The translations under genes were made by a program, and so were the position numbers. From assembly GCF_002013895.1 (NCBI RefSeq), contig NZ_MAFQ01000008.1, forward strand, positions 244,049 through 308,048: a stretch of DNA of 64,000 nucleotides. Direction: 5' to 3'. Each line of letters opens with the position of its first letter. Within the stretch, counting starts at the first letter, position 1. The stretch is from Mycobacteroides franklinii (lineage in GTDB: Bacteria > Actinomycetota > Actinomycetes > Mycobacteriales > Mycobacteriaceae). The notes beneath the pieces were generated by a model, which was not told where the DNA came from, did not search any database, and was given only the letters and a program-made list of their open reading frames with translations. Positions 51,671 through 60,186 of the stretch are shown here, piece after piece.

Positions 51671-52297
51671 ACATCTTTCACCCCACCCCTGGTGCCCCCG
51701 CTGGTACCACCAATGGCTCCCGAGAAGGCGAGCACTCGCACCTTCACGTATGGCGGCATGAGCATCGGTGCGAGCACGGGCGACCATGGTGCCATCGACG
51801 GCACCGACGCCCTCAGCGAGGCCGCGCTTGAGCGCCGTGTCGCCCGCATCCCGCGCCACGTGCGTCAAACCCTGGACGGTGAAGTCGCGGATGCGCTGCT
51901 CGACCTGCTCGACGCGGCTGGGGTGCACTCCACATCCTCGCTCGAGGCCAATTTGCGGGCTGTACAGGTCTGGCTCTTCGCGCGTGATGGTGGGAACCAC
52001 CGACATAGCGCTCTCCAGTGGGCATCGGCCACGGCCATCGTCAACACGCTGCGGTACACCACGGATATGAGCCATTCCTGGCTGCGCGGCCCCGATGTCA
52101 TCGAGTGGGCGGGGCCGTGCGAAGGGGACATCCCACTGCTGGTGCTGGTGATGGCGGCGATGGGATACAGCCACCTCGCGTGGACGGTGTGGGATGCCTG
52201 GAACGGCGATGGCCTGAAAACCCCGGCCGAGTTCTACCCGTGGGTGCTGGACACTCCCGACGATGTGTCGCCTGTGCAGACGATCTGGATGCGCTAA
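51668..52297 (+). CDS. Uncharacterised element B protein, 209 aa
   Basis: Pro-rich opening (MTSFTPPLVPPLVPP) then a short basic/aromatic strand (TRTFTYGGM). The remaining 160 residues are helical (ERRVARIPRHVRQTL, ADALLDLLDAAGV) with a Trp-rich end (WTVWDAWNGDGL, FYPWVLDTP). Not recognised. Preceded by the start-associated leader shared with the next gene. Both genes code for exactly 209 residues and share the FTP-rich N-terminus although the bodies look unrelated. Confidence 0.65.
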   Translation: MTSFTPPLVPPLVPPMAPEKASTRTFTYGGMSIGASTGDHGAIDGTDALSEAALERRVARIPRHVRQTLDGEVADALLDLLDAAGVHSTSSLEANLRAVQVWLFARDGGNHRHSALQWASATAIVNTLRYTTDMSHSWLRGPDVIEWAGPCEGDIPLLVLVMAAMGYSHLAWTVWDAWNGDGLKTPAEFYPWVLDTPDDVSPVQTIWMR

Positions 52298-52322
52298 CCA
52301 CCCCGCCGCCGCGCACGGCACT

Positions 52323-52358
52323 ACAGAAATCACCGATTAGGAAACGGAGAAACAAATG
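52323..52358 (+). promoter_or_regulatory. Start-associated leader, copy 2
   Basis: Same ACCGATTAGGAAACGGAGA block as copy 1, ending in the ATG at 52356. It follows a short intergenic GC-rich piece (GCACGGCACTAC) that itself recurs after the next gene near 52995-53010. Confidence 0.65.
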
Positions 52359-52985
52359 AGTACAACACCATTCACCCCCGTACTGACCCCAGGACTGACC
52401 CCTGATGTCACCGTACGGGAAGACCCGCGCGCAGCGGCAGCTAAGCGCATCGAGGAGCGGGAGGCTCTGCTGGCGTCGATCCCGCAGCGCGCACAAGCGC
52501 GGTTGGATTATTGGGAAGACCGCGACAACTACTCGAAGGGGATTAACAACACCCCGTATCTGTCGTCCCGCCCCGACCGTGGCGTGCTAAAGCAGGTGGT
52601 GGACAGCGCCACCTTTCTGGCGGAAGAGCCCCCGCTGCTCATCTACAAGCGGATGGAAGCTCTGGTTGCGCACGTGGCGCAACTCGCTGTGGCACAGAGC
52701 GCCGGGTCGGAAGTGTCGGTAGCTGCGGTGATCAACGTCTCGCGGGTGGCTTTCCCCCAGGTGCTGCACGAGTCAGGCGACGGCGAACTCGACCGACTCA
52801 TAGACATCGGGGTGGCGGGGATGATGGTAATGCGAAACGTGGACACCACGTGCTGGTACGAGTCCCGCCGCGACCAATTCGGTGACGGGGTGCGGAAATC
52901 CTGGGAATACAGTTTCGTGTTCCGTCCCGACGAGCTGAAGTGGGCAGGGTCTCACGGGGCCATCGACGCGCTCACCCTCAAATAG
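52356..52985 (+). CDS. Uncharacterised element B protein, 209 aa
   Basis: FTPVLTPGLTP at the N-terminus, then a charged helical linker (PRAAAAKRIEEREALLASI). The body of about 150 residues is mixed helical with an aromatic C-terminus (CWYESRRDQFGDGVRKSWEY). No motif assigned. It lies between the 51668 gene and the replication protein and is transcribed with them. Confidence 0.62.
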   Translation: MSTTPFTPVLTPGLTPDVTVREDPRAAAAKRIEEREALLASIPQRAQARLDYWEDRDNYSKGINNTPYLSSRPDRGVLKQVVDSATFLAEEPPLLIYKRMEALVAHVAQLAVAQSAGSEVSVAAVINVSRVAFPQVLHESGDGELDRLIDIGVAGMMVMRNVDTTCWYESRRDQFGDGVRKSWEYSFVFRPDELKWAGSHGAIDALTLK

Positions 52986-53044
52986 CACCCTGCCGCACGC
53001 GCGGCACTACGGAGACCAATCGAGGGCCACCAACCCCAAGAAAA

Positions 53045-53079
53045 CCGAAAGTCCCCTACCTGGGAGGCGGGGACTTCGG
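53045..53079 (+). terminator. Hairpin upstream of the replication gene
   Basis: CCG-A-AAGTCCCC pairs with GGGGACTTCGG (one bulged A). It lies 20 bases before the start of the PrimPol gene and could attenuate read-through or control translation. Confidence 0.45.
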
Positions 53080-53082
53080 CTT

Positions 53083-53101
53083 ACCGATTAGGAATTACAT
53101 G
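53083..53101 (+). promoter_or_regulatory. Start-associated leader, copy 3
   Basis: ACCGATTAGGAATTACATG; the conserved CCGATTAGGA core lies nine bases before the start codon of the replication gene. The downstream ACGGAG part of copies 1 and 2 is missing. Confidence 0.55.
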
Positions 53102-55747
53102 AGTATAGCACCTGACACTGCCCCTGTGGCCGCTGACCTCACCGACGATGCCGTGGCATACGCCACGGCGGGATACGCCGTTTTCCCCCTCAAGCCTGGC
53201 GAGAAAGCGCCCGCGACCGCCAACGGTTTCTACAGCGCCAGTAGCGACCCCGACACCGTGCGGAAGATGTGGGCAGCGGCCCCAGCGGGCGCGGGCATCG
53301 GCCTGGTGCCCATGCTCAGCGGCGGGCTCCTCGTGGTGGACGCGGACACCCAGGACGGCGCGGACATGATGCGCGCCTGGTTCGGTGAGCCCACGGTTCT
53401 GACGGCCGGTCACGCAGCCGGGAAACACCAGGGGGGTGGTCACTGGTGGTTGTGGTTGGACGAAGGCGTGACGCTCCCCGAGGGCACAACCATCGCCAGC
53501 GCCAAGAGCCACGGGCTCGACCTCATCGGGGCGGGGTCAGGCGGGGCATATGTCGTGGCTCCCCCGACCACGCTGCGGCAGTACGACGGCAGGGCATACC
53601 AGACCGTGGGCGACTCCCACGACGTTCCGTCAGGCCACCCGTTCCTCACCTGGCTGGCCGATGTCGTGGAGCAGCAGCAGCGGGAGCAAGAGGAGAAGCG
53701 GGCGGCGGCAGCGGCCCGACGTGCGGCCCACGCGGTCACGGGCTACCCGAACCTCAACGAGTGGCAGAACGACCAGCTCTGGAGTGACCTCCTGGCCGAG
53801 GATGGCTGGACTGACACGGGCGACACCGACCGTTGCGGCTGCCCACTCTGGACGCATCCGTGGGAGGCATCAACGCCCCGCTCAGCGACCGCGCATGAGC
53901 CTGGCTGCGAGGCCAGCCGCTCAGGCGAGAGCGGAGTGCTGCACGCTTGGAGCACCACTGTGGCCGACAGGTTCGATGGGCAGCACAGCATCACCAAGTA
54001 CCGATACATGACCATCGCGCGGTACGACGGCGACTATGCCGCCTGCCGTGAGGCCGAGGGCATCCCGAACGAGGACTCGTTCTCCACGGGCGGCGAAGCC
54101 TTCGACCCCGCCGACATCGAGGTCATGGCGTCAGCGTCCCGCTGGCCGTTCGGCCTGTCGGGTGGAAACACGTTTGGTGGTGGACTCAGCGAGGAGCAGG
54201 TGATGGCAGAGGCTGCGTGGAGCGAGGCGTGGGTGAAGGGTGAGTTCGATGCCCTGGTGGCACCCCTGGTGCAGGCACCCACCGAACCCGGCTGGATTTA
54301 CACCGCTGCGGATGCAGCGAAGTCGGGGTACCACACACCAGTCGTTCGTAAGGATGACGGCACCGTGGACAAGTTCGACCCATGGGATCGGGAGGCGTTC
54401 CCCCTCGGGCACCCTGCCGCACCCGATTTGTACCGCGCCATATTCGATTTCAACGACTTCACGCGGGCGGTACTGCGCAACGCTAGGGCGAACAATCCCC
54501 ACCCCACGGGGCCGATGCCCCTGCTCATCACGGAACTCATCCGTGGCGGGATGCGGTGGCCCACGGAAATCGGCGCGGGGCCTGGCACCCCGCTGTCCAT
54601 CAGCTCACTTCGTATCGGTGGGTCAGGCAAGGGTAAGAGCCTCGCCATGAAGCGGACCAAGTGGACGGTGCTCCCTGGTCTCGATTCGGTGGCCGAGAAG
54701 GTGACGGGGGTGCCCCACAACGGTGTGTTCGGAGTCAGCGACAACATCCCGTGGGACTCGCACCGCTCGGTCGGGTCGGGTGAGAAGATGCCCGACCTCC
54801 TGACGGACACCTTCGAGGAGCCCAAGGAGAACGGCAAGGGCACCCGCACATGGAAGGAGCAGAAGAAGCATCCCGTCGCGTGGGTGGAAGAGGGCGAGTT
54901 CCGAGCCACCCTCAAGCGAGGTGGTCGCGACACCAGCACCATCTTCGACGCCTACAACGCGCTCTGGGCGGGGGAAAACCCCCTCGCGGACACCCGCACC
55001 CACGGGTGGACGGAACTGTATGACTTCTTCATGTTCCTCACGGGCGGGATGCAGCCGCAGGTGTGGCTGGCGCTGATGGGAGAGACCACCGGGTTCCTAC
55101 AGCGCACCCTCCTGACGGGTGTCAGCGACCCCTGGCGTCTCACCCCTGACGGGCTCGCTGGGCAACCTCCAGCAGGATGGACGCCACCATTGCTCCCCAC
55201 ACCAGGAGAGAACGGGCACCCGTCCGAGTTCGTGCTTTGCCCCGCCATCCACGCAGCGGTGGAGCGCAATGCCGAACTGGCCGCGGTCGAGCACACCGAG
55301 GCTGATGACGCCTGGGAGTCACACCTCATCCAGGTTCGTCTGCGGGTGGCCTGCCTCGCGGCCCTGCGCTTCGGAACGATGGTCGTATCCGAGGACATCT
55401 GGAATTGGACTGGATACGTCATCGAGCACCACCGTCGCGTGCGTGCGTGGCTGCTGGCGATGGCCGACGCAGCGGAGGCCGAGGAAGACAAGAAGGTCGG
55501 TACGCGTCGAGCGGCGGTCTTCACCGCCGAGAAAGCGGCCCGTCATGAAAGGGTCGAGGAAGCCATAGACAAGATCCTTGGACACCTGGCCCAGGAGGGT
55601 GGCGAGTCCACCCGTAACCGAGCCAAGCGCGCAGTGGGACGTAAAGCCGACGCCTATGTGGATGCCGAGGCGGCGTTGGTGAAGATGGGCAAGGTGGAAC
55701 TGCTCCCCGTTAAGGGGCTCGCGGTACCGCTCCGACTAGTCATGTGA
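53099..55747 (+). CDS. Replication protein: PrimPol domain plus P-loop ATPase/helicase-like region
   Basis: 882 residues from ATG 53099. The N-terminal 200 residues are a bifunctional DNA primase/polymerase (PF09250-type) domain: YAVFPLKPGEKAP, GAGIGLVPMLSGGLLVVDADT, GGGHWWLWL and DLIGAGSGGAYVVAPP. A Cys/His cluster (DRCGCPLWTHPW) follows. The P-loop is GGSGKGKS near 507-514, and WVEEGEF may be Walker B. The last 250 residues resemble DUF3987/DUF3631 helicase-like tails. It probably primes and unwinds at the origin-like repeats just downstream. Equivalent role to RepSA in pSAM2-type elements. Confidence 0.85.
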   Translation: MSIAPDTAPVAADLTDDAVAYATAGYAVFPLKPGEKAPATANGFYSASSDPDTVRKMWAAAPAGAGIGLVPMLSGGLLVVDADTQDGADMMRAWFGEPTVLTAGHAAGKHQGGGHWWLWLDEGVTLPEGTTIASAKSHGLDLIGAGSGGAYVVAPPTTLRQYDGRAYQTVGDSHDVPSGHPFLTWLADVVEQQQREQEEKRAAAAARRAAHAVTGYPNLNEWQNDQLWSDLLAEDGWTDTGDTDRCGCPLWTHPWEASTPRSATAHEPGCEASRSGESGVLHAWSTTVADRFDGQHSITKYRYMTIARYDGDYAACREAEGIPNEDSFSTGGEAFDPADIEVMASASRWPFGLSGGNTFGGGLSEEQVMAEAAWSEAWVKGEFDALVAPLVQAPTEPGWIYTAADAAKSGYHTPVVRKDDGTVDKFDPWDREAFPLGHPAAPDLYRAIFDFNDFTRAVLRNARANNPHPTGPMPLLITELIRGGMRWPTEIGAGPGTPLSISSLRIGGSGKGKSLAMKRTKWTVLPGLDSVAEKVTGVPHNGVFGVSDNIPWDSHRSVGSGEKMPDLLTDTFEEPKENGKGTRTWKEQKKHPVAWVEEGEFRATLKRGGRDTSTIFDAYNALWAGENPLADTRTHGWTELYDFFMFLTGGMQPQVWLALMGETTGFLQRTLLTGVSDPWRLTPDGLAGQPPAGWTPPLLPTPGENGHPSEFVLCPAIHAAVERNAELAAVEHTEADDAWESHLIQVRLRVACLAALRFGTMVVSEDIWNWTGYVIEHHRRVRAWLLAMADAAEAEEDKKVGTRRAAVFTAEKAARHERVEEAIDKILGHLAQEGGESTRNRAKRAVGRKADAYVDAEAALVKMGKVELLPVKGLAVPLRLVM

Positions 55748-55765
55748 CGCAGCGGGGAACACCTT

Positions 55766-55804
55766 GGAAACGGCCTCTGCCCGAGCTGGACAGAGGCCGT
55801 TTCC
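55766..55804 (+). terminator. Strong terminator after the replication gene
   Basis: Fourteen-base perfect arms GGAAACGGCCTCTG and CAGAGGCCGTTTCC with an 11-base loop, 19 bases after the stop. Confidence 0.75.
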
Positions 55805-55827
55805 ATGCCCCAGCGAAGTTAGCCGAA

Positions 55828-56050
55828 GACTGACAACACTGGCGACACTGACAACACGTTTGTCGCCAGTCTCGGGGAAATCCTTCAAACCCGAAATTAG
55901 GTCACCCTAATTACGGTTACCGTAATAAGTCTTCTACCAGCATGTATATATACCCTATGTAAAAAAATAATCCGTCATTACCTGCGAGGCACCCGCTGCG
56001 TGAACCACTGGCGACACTAGGTGTTGTCAGTGTCGCCAGTGTTGTCAGTC
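55828..56050. other. Origin-like region: 30-bp inverted repeats around an AT-rich core
   Basis: The left arm at 55828-55857 (GACTGACAACACTGGCGACA...) occurs as a perfect 30-base inverted copy at 56021-56050. Next to each arm, on the inner side, lies an inverted unit TGTCGCCAGT (55861-55870 and, inverted, 56007-56017). The core of about 140 bases is the only AT-rich stretch of the window and holds a perfect palindrome ATTACGGTTACCGTAAT (55910-55926) and a TATATATA run with AAAAAAATAAT. Iteron-like units around an AT-rich core beside a replication gene indicate a replication origin. Confidence 0.7.
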
Positions 56051-57026
56051 TCTAGCAACGTTAGCCACGGGTACCCTGCACCCCTCCGTCACACCACCCC
56101 GCTGCGTGTACCCCCGCCCACGTTTCCGCGTCACCCGATGCGGCAGCGGGGTACACCCGACCACATGCCCCACCGTTCGCATGCTCGCCTCGGGCTGCGT
56201 TGGCCCCCGAGCCCGATTCCCAGAACCCCGCTCCCGAGCCCGTAGACCCCGCCCAGGCCCTCGAAGCCTGGCGCGCTGAGCAGGCTGCCCGCTGGGCGGT
56301 CGAATCGCCGCCCCAGCGCCTCTGAGCGCCCCTCAGAGCCCCGCGCCCATCCACTGACCCCACCGAGGCCCCAGAAACGCTCTCAGGGGCTCTCAGAGCC
56401 GATTTCCCGCACCACCCCGCCCCACGGGCACCCCGACCGCCCGAAAACCCCGCCAGAGAGCCCCTGAGCGGCTCCAAGCGGGCCGAGGGCCGACGCATCG
56501 CCGCCCGCTACCCGCGTCCAGCGCTCCCCGCCCCGTCCACGGGGTTCCAGAAAACCGGGGAGCAGAAACCGCATCTGACCTGCGGTTATGCCCGAAAGCG
56601 CGGGACGCCGCCAACCGTAGGCAAAACGCGCTGACCTGCACAAACACCGAAATGAGCCATTTCAGCATCCGGTTGCCTCAGCCGAAGGGGTTTCGCGCCC
56701 CTCGTGCGCGTACGCGTAGGGAGCGCCCAACTCCACCAGCCGAGGGCCGAGAGACCATCACGCCCGAGCCGATGTCGCCCGAAATGGGCTCACACGCCGC
56801 GTGTACCGCGCCACCGCTGCCCGCAGAAAATATCCGCAGGTCAGGGATTTATCGCGAGGTTGCCCCGAAAAATACCCGCAGGTCAGAGCGTTGCGCCCAT
56901 GAGCGCCTCCCGCGAACCCCAGAAAAATATCCGCAGGTCAAGGGTGTTACGTCCACGTAGCAAACTATCGACCTTTGCTCAGCGCAGCGGCAGCCGAGTG
57001 CATAAGTCGTTCGTGAACAGGTCAGA
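56051..57026. other. Non-coding region with repeated ATA-CCGCAGGTCA motifs
   Basis: Nearly 1 kb without a convincing gene; the frames present have poor codon character. Low-complexity GC-rich blocks (CTCAGGGGCTCTCAGAG) lie around 56320-56400. The motif ATATCCGCAGGTCA or a close form occurs at 56830-56843, 56872-56885, 56927-56940 and inverted at 56576-56589; a partial TGACCTGC is at 56632. The last three follow AAAA. These may be sites for a transfer or partition protein. Confidence 0.55.
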
Positions 57027-57044
57027 TATAGCCTCCCTATACGC
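57027..57044. promoter_or_regulatory. Operator palindrome, copy 1, with leaderless promoter
   Basis: TATAG-CCTCC-CTATACGC. It matches the copy at 60190-60207 in 16 of 18 bases. A TATCAT -10 box follows at 57053-57058, only seven bases before the ATG at 57066, so the transcript is probably leaderless. Confidence 0.6.
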
Positions 57045-57065
57045 TAGCGGGGCTATCATCGACCT

Positions 57066-57311
57066 ATGACAGCAACGAAAATGCCGACCAGGGTGTCGGC
57101 TTTCCGCGAGCAGCTCGACCAGCTCGTGACCACGCAGCGGGAGTTGGGGAGTGCTCAGACTCTCGTCTCCGCGTTGGCCGACCAGCGGGCCGCTCAAGTC
57201 GCAGCCCTCCGCGCGGCAGGTGTGCCGCAATGGGTCATAGCCCAGCGGTTGGGCATCACCACGGGGGCCGTGGGCCATCTCTCCCGTCGAGTGCGAGAGG
57301 CGACCCGATGA
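57066..57311 (+). CDS. Small HTH protein
   Basis: 81 residues. A coiled-coil N-terminal helix (FREQLDQLVTTQRELGSAQTL) is followed by a sigma-70 region-4 or MarR-like HTH: VPQWVIAQRLGITTGAVGHLSRRVREATR. First gene of the operon after the origin region, preceded by a palindrome that could be its own binding site. Overlaps the next gene by four bases. Confidence 0.65.
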   Translation: MTATKMPTRVSAFREQLDQLVTTQRELGSAQTLVSALADQRAAQVAALRAAGVPQWVIAQRLGITTGAVGHLSRRVREATR

Positions 57312-57547
57312 CCACCATGCCCGTGCGACTGGCCCTCGCCGCCCTCCTGGTACTCATCGGGACATCGGCCACCGCCACCCTGACCACGACCACCCCCGCG
57401 CCCCGCACTGTCGTGCAGGCTGACGAGTGCCCCAAGCCCGTGGCAGCGTGTGCGCCCATCCCGCCTGCCCCGCAGGGGATGACCGACGAAGAGCGCCGCG
57501 CGCTTGGCGACGTGTACACCCGCGCCTGGAACGAGGTCACCCGATGA
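57308..57547 (+). CDS. Small exported protein, 79 aa
   Basis: ATG 57308 (MTTMPVRLALAALLVLIGTS) begins a signal peptide; the mature part of about 50 residues has Cys at DECPKP and AACAPI and a helical end. Coupled to both neighbours by ATGA overlaps. Unknown function; may assist the following large protein at the envelope. Confidence 0.6.
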   Translation: MTTMPVRLALAALLVLIGTSATATLTTTTPAPRTVVQADECPKPVAACAPIPPAPQGMTDEERRALGDVYTRAWNEVTR

Positions 57548-58755
57548 GCCCGTTCACCCCCGCTGCGCCATCGCTGAGCGACATCTCCTCACGGTTCCAA
57601 GACCTTGCCTCGGCGCTGACCCAACCGACCCCTGGACGTGGTGCCACCGTCGATGCCGTCGATGAGCGCAACGCGGCCCGCACCATCACCGCCAATCGTT
57701 TGGCCGACTGGGCATACACCGCCGCGTCCACGTCCAGAGACCAGTCCGACATCGACTCGGGACTGGAGCGGGCACCGAGTCCCGCCACCATTTCCGCGTT
57801 GGCGCAGGTATGCCACTCCACAGCGGGCAACGACCCCGCTGCACTCCTGGCGTATCAGGAGGCGGGGGCCGAGCGCATGGCAGCGAAGAAAGCCCACGCA
57901 GCGAGTACCTCCGCCACCACCTGGCCCGAGGCCGTCACCCCCGCACCCATGCCCAGCACCTGCGGTGTGGACGACCGACCCATCGGTGACGGTTTCGGCG
58001 GGGAGGGCGTGGAAGACCCCACCCAGTCCGAGGCTGACACACCCGTCACCATGACCGACCCGGCCGAGGGCAGCCCCACCGTGATGTCCACGGGTGACTC
58101 CCCCGCTGCGTCGGCCAGTACCCCCACGGTGTCCGACACCGCCGCTGGCACCTCACTCTCCGCTGACTCCCTGTCCGCTGACAGCGGTGCCCGTACAGGA
58201 ACCCTGTTCAGCGCCCCCGCGACCTCCGCCCCGTCCACCGCCGCAGGGCAGCCATCCCCCACGGTCACAGGGCCGACTGGCGGCGCTACTGCGCAACTTG
58301 GGCAGCCTCAAAACGGCGTGCGGCAGGGGGTCACAGGCCGCCGACCTGCACAAACACGGAAAGAGGACAGTAGGGAGCCGACCAGGGACACCACTTTCGA
58401 CGCGGCTGTTGCGCCGATAGCGGGAGCCATCACGGGTACGGCTTCCGCATCCGGTTCCTCGGCCGGTCTGCCGAGCACGCCGTCCACGAGCACCTCGGGA
58501 GCACCTACCGCACCTACCGCGCCCAGCACCCCGAACGCCGCCGCGCCCTCGGGCGGTCAGGGCACAGGCCCTATGGGTGGAGGCCCGATGGCCCGCGCGA
58601 TGGGTTCGGGTTCCACGGTGGCACCGACATCATCGTCGCCCTCGCCCACCATCGTCGCCGCTGAAATCGACCCCAGCCTTGACCCCCTGAAGGCCGACCC
58701 TGACGACCTGGACTGGACACCCCCGACCATCCCGACCGAGGAGAAGAAGTCGTGA
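57544..58755 (+). CDS. Ser/Thr/Pro-rich disordered protein, 403 aa
   Basis: ATG 57544 (MSPFTPAAPSLSD), in the ATGA overlap with the upstream gene. The first 120 residues are helical; the next 250 are a low-complexity Ser/Thr/Ala/Pro/Gly region; the end is acidic (LDPLKADPDDLDW). No signal peptide. Its composition suggests a secretion or scaffold protein, comparable in style to EspB-like or transfer-associated proteins. The FTP start motif recalls the 51668 and 52356 products. Confidence 0.6.
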   Translation: MSPFTPAAPSLSDISSRFQDLASALTQPTPGRGATVDAVDERNAARTITANRLADWAYTAASTSRDQSDIDSGLERAPSPATISALAQVCHSTAGNDPAALLAYQEAGAERMAAKKAHAASTSATTWPEAVTPAPMPSTCGVDDRPIGDGFGGEGVEDPTQSEADTPVTMTDPAEGSPTVMSTGDSPAASASTPTVSDTAAGTSLSADSLSADSGARTGTLFSAPATSAPSTAAGQPSPTVTGPTGGATAQLGQPQNGVRQGVTGRRPAQTRKEDSREPTRDTTFDAAVAPIAGAITGTASASGSSAGLPSTPSTSTSGAPTAPTAPSTPNAAAPSGGQGTGPMGGGPMARAMGSGSTVAPTSSSPSPTIVAAEIDPSLDPLKADPDDLDWTPPTIPTEEKKS

Positions 58756-59123
58756 CCACAGGCATCATCGAGACCGACTACGCCGCCACCCAGGCCGAAG
58801 CCGCGAGGCTTACCGCCCTGGCTGACGACGCCGAGGCCATCGCGCATGCGTGCATCGAGGCTGCCGAAACGCTGGCCGCTGACCAAGCATCTTGGGCCAA
58901 GGAGTGGAAGCCCGAGGGTGTCCACCAGGAGACCACCGCCAAGCTGGCCGATGGAATCACCACCGTGGCGACGCAAGCCCAAGACCTGGCTGAGTCCATC
59001 CGCTCCGAGGCCCGCACCCTGGAGCGTCGGGTAGCGGATGCCATAGCTGTGGACGAGGAAAACGCCGCCGCTCTCGATGAGGTGGACACACAGCTCACGA
59101 CCAAAAGACCGCTGGGGAACTGA
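58752..59123 (+). CDS. Helical-hairpin protein resembling small T7SS substrates
   Basis: 123 residues, GTG 58752 in an overlap with the previous gene. Two long amphipathic helices (AEAARLTALADDAEAIAHA; TTAKLADGITTVATQAQDL) joined at WAKEWKPEG, roughly the WXG100 layout, but the classic W-x-G is replaced by W-x3-W. No Sec signal. A secreted partner for the preceding disordered protein is possible (inference). Confidence 0.5.
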   Translation: MTTGIIETDYAATQAEAARLTALADDAEAIAHACIEAAETLAADQASWAKEWKPEGVHQETTAKLADGITTVATQAQDLAESIRSEARTLERRVADAIAVDEENAAALDEVDTQLTTKRPLGN

Positions 59124-59181
59124 GATGTCACGTCCCGAACTGGTGGGTATTGACCCCTCGCCTGACGGCGATACTCATGGT

Positions 59182-59892
59182 ATGCACCCGCTGCGTCGAG
59201 TAACTGCCGTGACCACCGCCCTGGTGGCCGCGAGTATCGCCGTGTCCGCGTGCACCTCCACCACCTCGGGACAGCCCACCGTCTCCGCCTCGGAGCGCAC
59301 CGTCGCGAGCACCACCCAGCAGCGTCCGACCTCAACACCGAGGCCGACGACAACCCCTCCTGACCCCCACGCTGCGTTGGTCGAGGTCGTCAACGAGGCA
59401 ATGACTGACGTGAGCCGTTTCTGGGCTACCGAGGGTGTGGTGGTTCCTGTCCGAGCCACCGTCGTCACCGACCAGGCTGACGCTCCGTGTTCCCCCAGTC
59501 GGGACGCTGAAAAGGCTGCTAGCGCCGTCGCGTGGGCGTGTGACATGACCACGCCGCCCAGCGTGGTGGTGAACGTCGAGAACCTGGACGCCAAGGTCGC
59601 AGACCAGTTCGGCGATGTCGGCACCTACATCGTCGTGGCACACGAACAGGCACACCTCGGGCTGCCGATGCTCGACCGCTCGACCGACACCGACAACGAC
59701 ACCGAGGAGAAGCGGGCCGACTGCTCCGCTGGGGCCTACTTCAAGTGGGTAGTGGCAGGTCAGAGCCCATCGGTGTCCGTCACCGAAGCCCAGGCTGGCG
59801 GTGTCGCAACGGCCATGTGGCGTGATACCCCCGAGCGCACCCGTGCCTTCGCTGACGGCATCACGTACGGCCTCCCCCGCTGCCTGGCCTAG
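59182..59892 (+). CDS. Secreted zinc-metallopeptidase-like lipoprotein
   Basis: 236 residues if started at ATG 59182 (MHPLRRVTAV), giving a signal peptide with lipobox AVSAC; an earlier ATG at 59125 is possible. A Thr/Pro linker (STPRPTTTPPDP) leads to the enzyme-like domain with HEQAH (YIVVAHEQAHLGLP) and RADCSAGAYF downstream, matching the HExxH...E-x-x-A-D-C pattern of YpfJ-type neutral zinc metallopeptidases. It may trim envelope proteins during transfer. It is followed by a convergent small gene. Confidence 0.65.
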   Translation: MHPLRRVTAVTTALVAASIAVSACTSTTSGQPTVSASERTVASTTQQRPTSTPRPTTTPPDPHAALVEVVNEAMTDVSRFWATEGVVVPVRATVVTDQADAPCSPSRDAEKAASAVAWACDMTTPPSVVVNVENLDAKVADQFGDVGTYIVVAHEQAHLGLPMLDRSTDTDNDTEEKRADCSAGAYFKWVVAGQSPSVSVTEAQAGGVATAMWRDTPERTRAFADGITYGLPRCLA

Positions 59893-60116
59893 TCCCGCGC
59901 CCACCACGGCGGGTCATAGGCCGTGACCACCCATGGACGGGCAGGGTCGCAGATGACCACGCAGCCGTCATCCACCAGGGGCAAAACGTCATAGGGGTCA
60001 TCGGGCAGCTCAACACGGCCACCGGGTGACCATCTCGCTGCGTCGGCCCATGAGAAGGTGTCGGCCTCCAGCTCCGCGATGTCCGCGAGCAGGTCGTCCA
60101 CCTCTTGCATTCCCAC
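59889..60116 (-). CDS. Small acidic protein, 75 aa
   Basis: GTG 60116 with a GAGGA ribosome site, or ATG 60110. An acidic helix (MQEVDDLLADIAELEADTF) is followed by a beta-rich Trp-containing half (YDVLPLVDDGCVVICDPARPWVV). The only minus-strand gene in the right half of element B; overlaps the peptidase stop by four bases. Could be a small regulator or antitoxin-like factor; no homologue recognised. Confidence 0.5.
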   Translation of the reverse strand: MGMQEVDDLLADIAELEADTFSWADAARWSPGGRVELPDDPYDVLPLVDDGCVVICDPARPWVVTAYDPPWWARD

Positions 60117-60186
60117 ATCATCCTCTCCCGCTATGACACCGCCACGGTGTTAATGCGACGTTAGCAACGTAGTTAGTTCCCCTATC

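Noticed and set aside
56061..56498. 145-codon minus-strand frame in the region after the origin
   Set aside because: Gly/Ala/Arg-biased low-complexity text without motifs or start signals.
56633..58357. 15-base repeat GACCTGCACAAACAC at 56633 and 58343
   Set aside because: A pair of exact 15-mers is expected by chance in 64 kb, and the second lies inside a coding region.
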